Source of the DNA: Gemmatimonadota bacterium
Lineage (GTDB): Bacteria; Gemmatimonadota; Gemmatimonadetes; Longimicrobiales; Gaopeijiaceae
DNA length: 9,055 nucleotides
Assembly: GCA_003567615.1 (NCBI GenBank)
Contig: PWZC01000018.1
Location: 1 to 9,055 of the forward strand
Direction: 5' to 3'
Shown here: in pieces, positions 6,926-9,055 of the stretch
How the letters are laid out: the number at the start of each line of letters is the position of its first letter
Numbering within the stretch: the stretch's first letter is position 1
Made by a program: the position numbers and the translations under genes
Notes under the pieces: model-generated
Database searches by the model: none
What the model was told of the DNA's origin: nothing
What the model saw: only the letters and a program-made list of their open reading frames with translations

Positions 6926-6953
6926 CGGGTGGCTACCGGCTCGGGGCCGGTGG
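6921..6953. terminator. Two overlapping, mutually exclusive hairpins at the convergent operon end
   Basis: Hairpin A pairs GGTAGC (6921-6926) with GCTACC (6932-6937) around a 5-nt loop and includes the TAG stop of the membrane protein. Hairpin B pairs ACCGGC (6935-6940) with GCCGGT (6946-6951), also around a 5-nt loop, and extends to 8 bp with one wobble (6933-6953). The two share the bases ACC, so only one can form fully. The position, in a 52-bp gap between convergent genes, suits a two-way terminator, but no T-run follows either stem. Confidence 0.4.
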
Positions 6954-6977
6954 GTCCATGGGTGCGGCGGTGGCGCG

Positions 6978-7541
6978 TCAGTCCTCCGGCCCCTCTCCGT
7001 AGAGGATCCCCAGCGCGAGCCCGTAGGCCAGGTAGGACACGAAGGGGTCGTCTTCGGCGTCGCCCACCTCGAGGAGCGACCCCACGATGGGGAGCTTGGC
7101 CGCCGGAGAGAGGGACTGGAGTCGGGCCAGGGTGCCACCCCATGGGGCCGTGAGGTACTCGATGAGGCCCAGGGCGGCCCCGCGCACCGGGGCGGGGCCC
7201 GGGAGGAAGGGTTCCAGGACCGCGGCATAGACCACGCCCCGGCCGGCTCCCGCCAGGATCTCGTCGGTGAACTCGATCTCCGGATCGTCGGCCAGGAATC
7301 GCCGGATCAGGAAGACGAGACCGGCGGCGCCGGCTCCGGCCGCCGCTCCCCGGACCATGCGGCCCATGGAGGGACGGCGGGAGCGCGTCACCCGCTCCAC
7401 CGCCGAACTCCCGGCCGAGGCCAGGGCCTGGACGAGGCCCGTGGTGAGCCCGTCACCGAAGTCGATGTCGCGAAGGGGGGCGAGAGCAGAGTCCTTCTTC
7501 CGGCTCCCGGACTTTCCGGAGCGGGTGCTGGAACGGGCCAT
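6978..7541 (-). CDS. Small putative membrane protein of unknown function
   Basis: 187 aa. ATG 7541 is preceded by AGGAG (7553-7549) at 7-base spacing, a good Shine-Dalgarno; in-frame upstream codons to 7751 encode an Arg-rich stretch that overlaps the divergent gene and are rejected. Residues 1-20 are basic (Arg/Lys/Ser). Hydrophobic or glycine-rich segments lie at about 64-80 (RGAAAGAGAAGLVFLI), 98-112, 118-130 and 166-181 (VSYLAYGLALGILYG). The alternation of glycine-rich helices with a final AYGLALGILYG loosely recalls YagU/DUF1440-type inner membrane proteins, but the match is by eye and weak. LIEYLTAPWGGTLARLQSLSP (about 126-146) probably forms a loop. It is convergent with the membrane glycosyltransferase gene and divergent from the metallopeptidase gene, so it is probably transcribed alone. 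I do not recognise its function. Confidence 0.78.
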   Translation of the reverse strand: MARSSTRSGKSGSRKKDSALAPLRDIDFGDGLTTGLVQALASAGSSAVERVTRSRRPSMGRMVRGAAAGAGAAGLVFLIRRFLADDPEIEFTDEILAGAGRGVVYAAVLEPFLPGPAPVRGAALGLIEYLTAPWGGTLARLQSLSPAAKLPIVGSLLEVGDAEDDPFVSYLAYGLALGILYGEGPED

Positions 7542-7616
7542 GGTGGGGCTCCTGGGGCGCCGGCGCCGGAGCGTCGGACAGGGGTGGAACATACAACGAA
7601 TCACGGGAAAACCGAT

Positions 7617-7624
7617 GGTCGACC
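7617..7624. promoter_or_regulatory. 8-bp palindrome in a divergent promoter region
   Basis: GGTCGACC is a perfect palindrome within an AT-richer stretch (about 7590-7650) that contrasts with the G+C-rich surroundings. It overlaps TCGACC (7619-7624), which with TAGACT (7641-7646) and 16-bp spacing makes a weak -35/-10 pair (4 of 6 matches each) for the metallopeptidase gene. The pattern could be an operator over a promoter, or chance. Confidence 0.25.
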
Positions 7625-7642
7625 GTATATGGACATTGTGTA

Positions 7643-7664
7643 GACTTGTCGCCGGAGACAAGTC
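7643..7664. promoter_or_regulatory. Perfect 8-bp inverted repeat ahead of the metallopeptidase gene
   Basis: GACTTGTC (7643-7650) and GACAAGTC (7657-7664) are exact reverse complements around the 6-nt loop GCCGGA. The site ends seven bases before the favoured GTG start at 7672. It could be a dyad operator for a dimeric repressor near the transcription start. It could instead be an mRNA hairpin that pairs part of the only Shine-Dalgarno-like GGAG (7654-7657). Confidence 0.45.
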
Positions 7665-7671
7665 CGAACCG

Positions 7672-9055
7672 GTGGGGCGGCGTTTGCTCCTGCCCGTGGG
7701 GAGGCGCTTCCTCGTCCTCGGGGTCCTCATGGCGTTGGTTCCCGTTCCCACGGCCCTGATCCCCGAGCTGGAACTGCCAGGCAGCGAGCCTTCGGCACGG
7801 GGGCCGGCAGGCCCGGGGGGCCTCCAAGGCCAGGCCCCCGATCCGTCGGACCGCTACCGGAGCTTCGACACCCCGCACTTCCGGGTCGTCTTCGCCCCGG
7901 GCCTGGAGGATGTGGCCCGCCGGTCGGCCATGTGGGCGGAGCGGGGTCACGCCACCATGACGGAGTCCTTCTTTCCACCACCTCGGGAGCGGATCGAGAT
8001 CCTGGTAGTGGATCACATGGACCTCTCCAACGGGTTCGCCATGGTCGTTCCGGCCCCCCGGATCGTCCTCTGGGCCCGCCCTCCGGTGGACGGGACCGCC
8101 CTCTCGTACTACGACGACTGGATCGGCCTGGTCACCCTTCACGAATTGGCCCACATCTTCCACCTGGAGCAGACGGGGCGTCCCGGGCGGGTGACCCGGA
8201 CCCTTTTCGGCCGGGCCCCTCTCCTCTGGCCCTCCTTTCCGGGCCACCTCCTTCCCACCTGGGGCGTGGAAGGGTTCGCCACCCAGCTCGAGTCCGAGCT
8301 GACCGGGGCGGGGCGGGTGCACGGCACCGGGCACCGGGCGCTGGTGCGGGCCCAGGCGCTGGAGGGGGAGGTGGAGGGGCTGGGCCAGGCCATGGGGAGC
8401 TCTCCGGTCTGGCCCGGCGGGACCCGGCCCTACGTCCTTGGTTCCCTCTTCTTCCACTGGCTCGATGAACGGCACGGCCCCGACGCGGTCCGGGACTTCC
8501 TTCAGGCATGGGCGGAGCAGTGGATCCCCTTCCGCCTGAACGCGGCGTCGCGCAAGGCGGTGGGGCACGACCTGGATGAGCTCTGGGAAGAATGGCGTCA
8601 GGAGTTCACCGACCGCCTCCCTCCCCACGAGGAACCGGGCGAACGGCTGACGCGGGGGGGACGGACGGCCGCGCACCCGACCCCCCTCGCCGACGGCGGT
8701 ATCGCCTACATCCGAGGAGACGGCCGGACCGATCCTCGTCTGGTGGTGCGGGCACTCGATGGCTCAGAGTCGAGCCTCTCCCGGTGGAACGGCGGCATCG
8801 GGACCGTCTCCGCAGCGCCCGACGGGTCGCTGGTGGCGACCCAGCTCGAGTATGTGGATCGGTGGCGGGTCCGTTCGGACCTCTACCGGGTGGAACGCTC
8901 GGGGCGAGTCTCCCGCCTGACCCACGGGCTCCGCATCGCCCACGCCCATGTGGATCCGGTGTCGGGCCGCATTGTGGCGGTACAGGAGGGCGAGGGCGTG
9001 AACCGACTCCTCCTCCTGGCCCCGGACGGCTCGGTGGAGCGGGTGCTCCGGGAGG
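7672..9055 (+). CDS. Secreted HExxH metallopeptidase-like protein with TolB-like propeller (5' part)
   Basis: Runs off the window: 461 codons seen, no stop. From GTG 7672 the protein opens with an Arg-rich n-region and a hydrophobic core (FLVLGVLMALVPVPTALIP), a signal peptide or anchor. Residues 60-330 resemble the MA-clan peptidase family called Peptidase_MA_2: FDTPHFRVVF at the domain start, VTLHELAHIFHLEQTG with zinc motif HELAH (157-161, catalytic Glu 158), then LPTWGVEGFATQLE, where Glu 200 is the probable third zinc ligand. YVLGSLFFHWLDERHG and a LDELWEEWRQEF helix follow. From about 340 onward, repeats such as GGIAYIRGDGRTDPRLVVRALDG, VSAAPDGSLVA and SDLYRVERSG look like TolB/PD40 beta-propeller blades. 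It should act outside the cytoplasm; the substrate is unknown. The frame is open back to ATG 7615, but those 19 codons include ATA, ACA, TTG, TGT, AGA and CTT, unlike the rest, and delay the signal peptide, so GTG 7672 is preferred; GTG 7696 is a third option. Confidence 0.88.
   Translation, partial: MGRRLLLPVGRRFLVLGVLMALVPVPTALIPELELPGSEPSARGPAGPGGLQGQAPDPSDRYRSFDTPHFRVVFAPGLEDVARRSAMWAERGHATMTESFFPPPRERIEILVVDHMDLSNGFAMVVPAPRIVLWARPPVDGTALSYYDDWIGLVTLHELAHIFHLEQTGRPGRVTRTLFGRAPLLWPSFPGHLLPTWGVEGFATQLESELTGAGRVHGTGHRALVRAQALEGEVEGLGQAMGSSPVWPGGTRPYVLGSLFFHWLDERHGPDAVRDFLQAWAEQWIPFRLNAASRKAVGHDLDELWEEWRQEFTDRLPPHEEPGERLTRGGRTAAHPTPLADGGIAYIRGDGRTDPRLVVRALDGSESSLSRWNGGIGTVSAAPDGSLVATQLEYVDRWRVRSDLYRVERSGRVSRLTHGLRIAHAHVDPVSGRIVAVQEGEGVNRLLLLAPDGSVERVLRE

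Noticed and set aside
5531..7228. Long open - strand frame (565 codons) antisense to the GT-C gene and covering its convergent neighbour
   Set aside because: Same high-GC shadow pattern; the + strand frame has clear membrane segments and the neighbour has a good Shine-Dalgarno in another frame.
7453..8676. Long open - strand frame (407 codons) antisense to the metallopeptidase gene
   Set aside because: The + strand frame carries HELAH, WGVEG and propeller motifs; the antisense product is Pro/Gly/Arg/His-rich with no domain.
1..9055. Defence island, mobile element or biosynthetic cluster
   Set aside because: No transposase, integrase, nuclease, toxin-antitoxin, CRISPR repeat or biosynthetic core gene was seen on either strand, and composition is even along the window.

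Overview
The window is chromosomal DNA of very high G+C content (roughly 70% by eye) with tightly packed genes and strong G/C preference at third codon positions. Gene content, the many lipoprotein signals and the HExxH/TolB-like fusion suggest a Gram-negative-type bacterium. Gemmatimonadota is my best guess, with Acidobacteriota or a related high-GC phylum as the alternative. This is an inference from style, because the window carries no rRNA or other phylogenetic marker.

Layout: (1) 20-865, + strand, a secreted lipoprotein with a Pro/Glu-rich linker, a beta-rich domain and two glycine zippers. (2) 929-2749, - strand, a lipoprotein-type gamma-glutamyltransferase with all key catalytic residues, convergent with gene 1. 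(3) 2914-6925, + strand, a three-gene operon: murQ, anmK and a large GT-C-like membrane protein. Both junctions are stop/start overlaps (TGATG and GTGA). (4) 6978-7541, - strand, a small putative membrane protein of unknown function, convergent with the operon. (5) 7672-9055, + strand, the 5' part of a secreted HExxH metallopeptidase-like protein followed by the start of a TolB-like beta-propeller, cut by the window end.

Function: AnmK phosphorylates 1,6-anhydro-MurNAc to MurNAc-6-phosphate. MurQ then removes the lactyl ether to give GlcNAc-6-phosphate and D-lactate. Together they form the cytoplasmic core of peptidoglycan amino-sugar recycling. The coupled membrane protein looks like a polyprenyl-phosphate-sugar-dependent glycosyltransferase, so the operon may tie wall-sugar recovery to an envelope glycosylation step; that link is a hypothesis. 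The divergent GGT hydrolyses or transfers gamma-glutamyl groups outside the cytoplasm and could support amino-acid scavenging.

No stretch longer than 300 bases lacks a gene. The four main gaps (866-928, 2750-2913, 6926-6977, 7542-7671) hold short repeats, hairpins and candidate promoters described below. I found no tRNA, rRNA, CRISPR, insertion sequence, attachment site or phage gene. The window looks like ordinary, vertically inherited chromosome. I do not see a convincing new defence or mobile system; the observations worth following are the operon architecture and some regulatory and start-site details.
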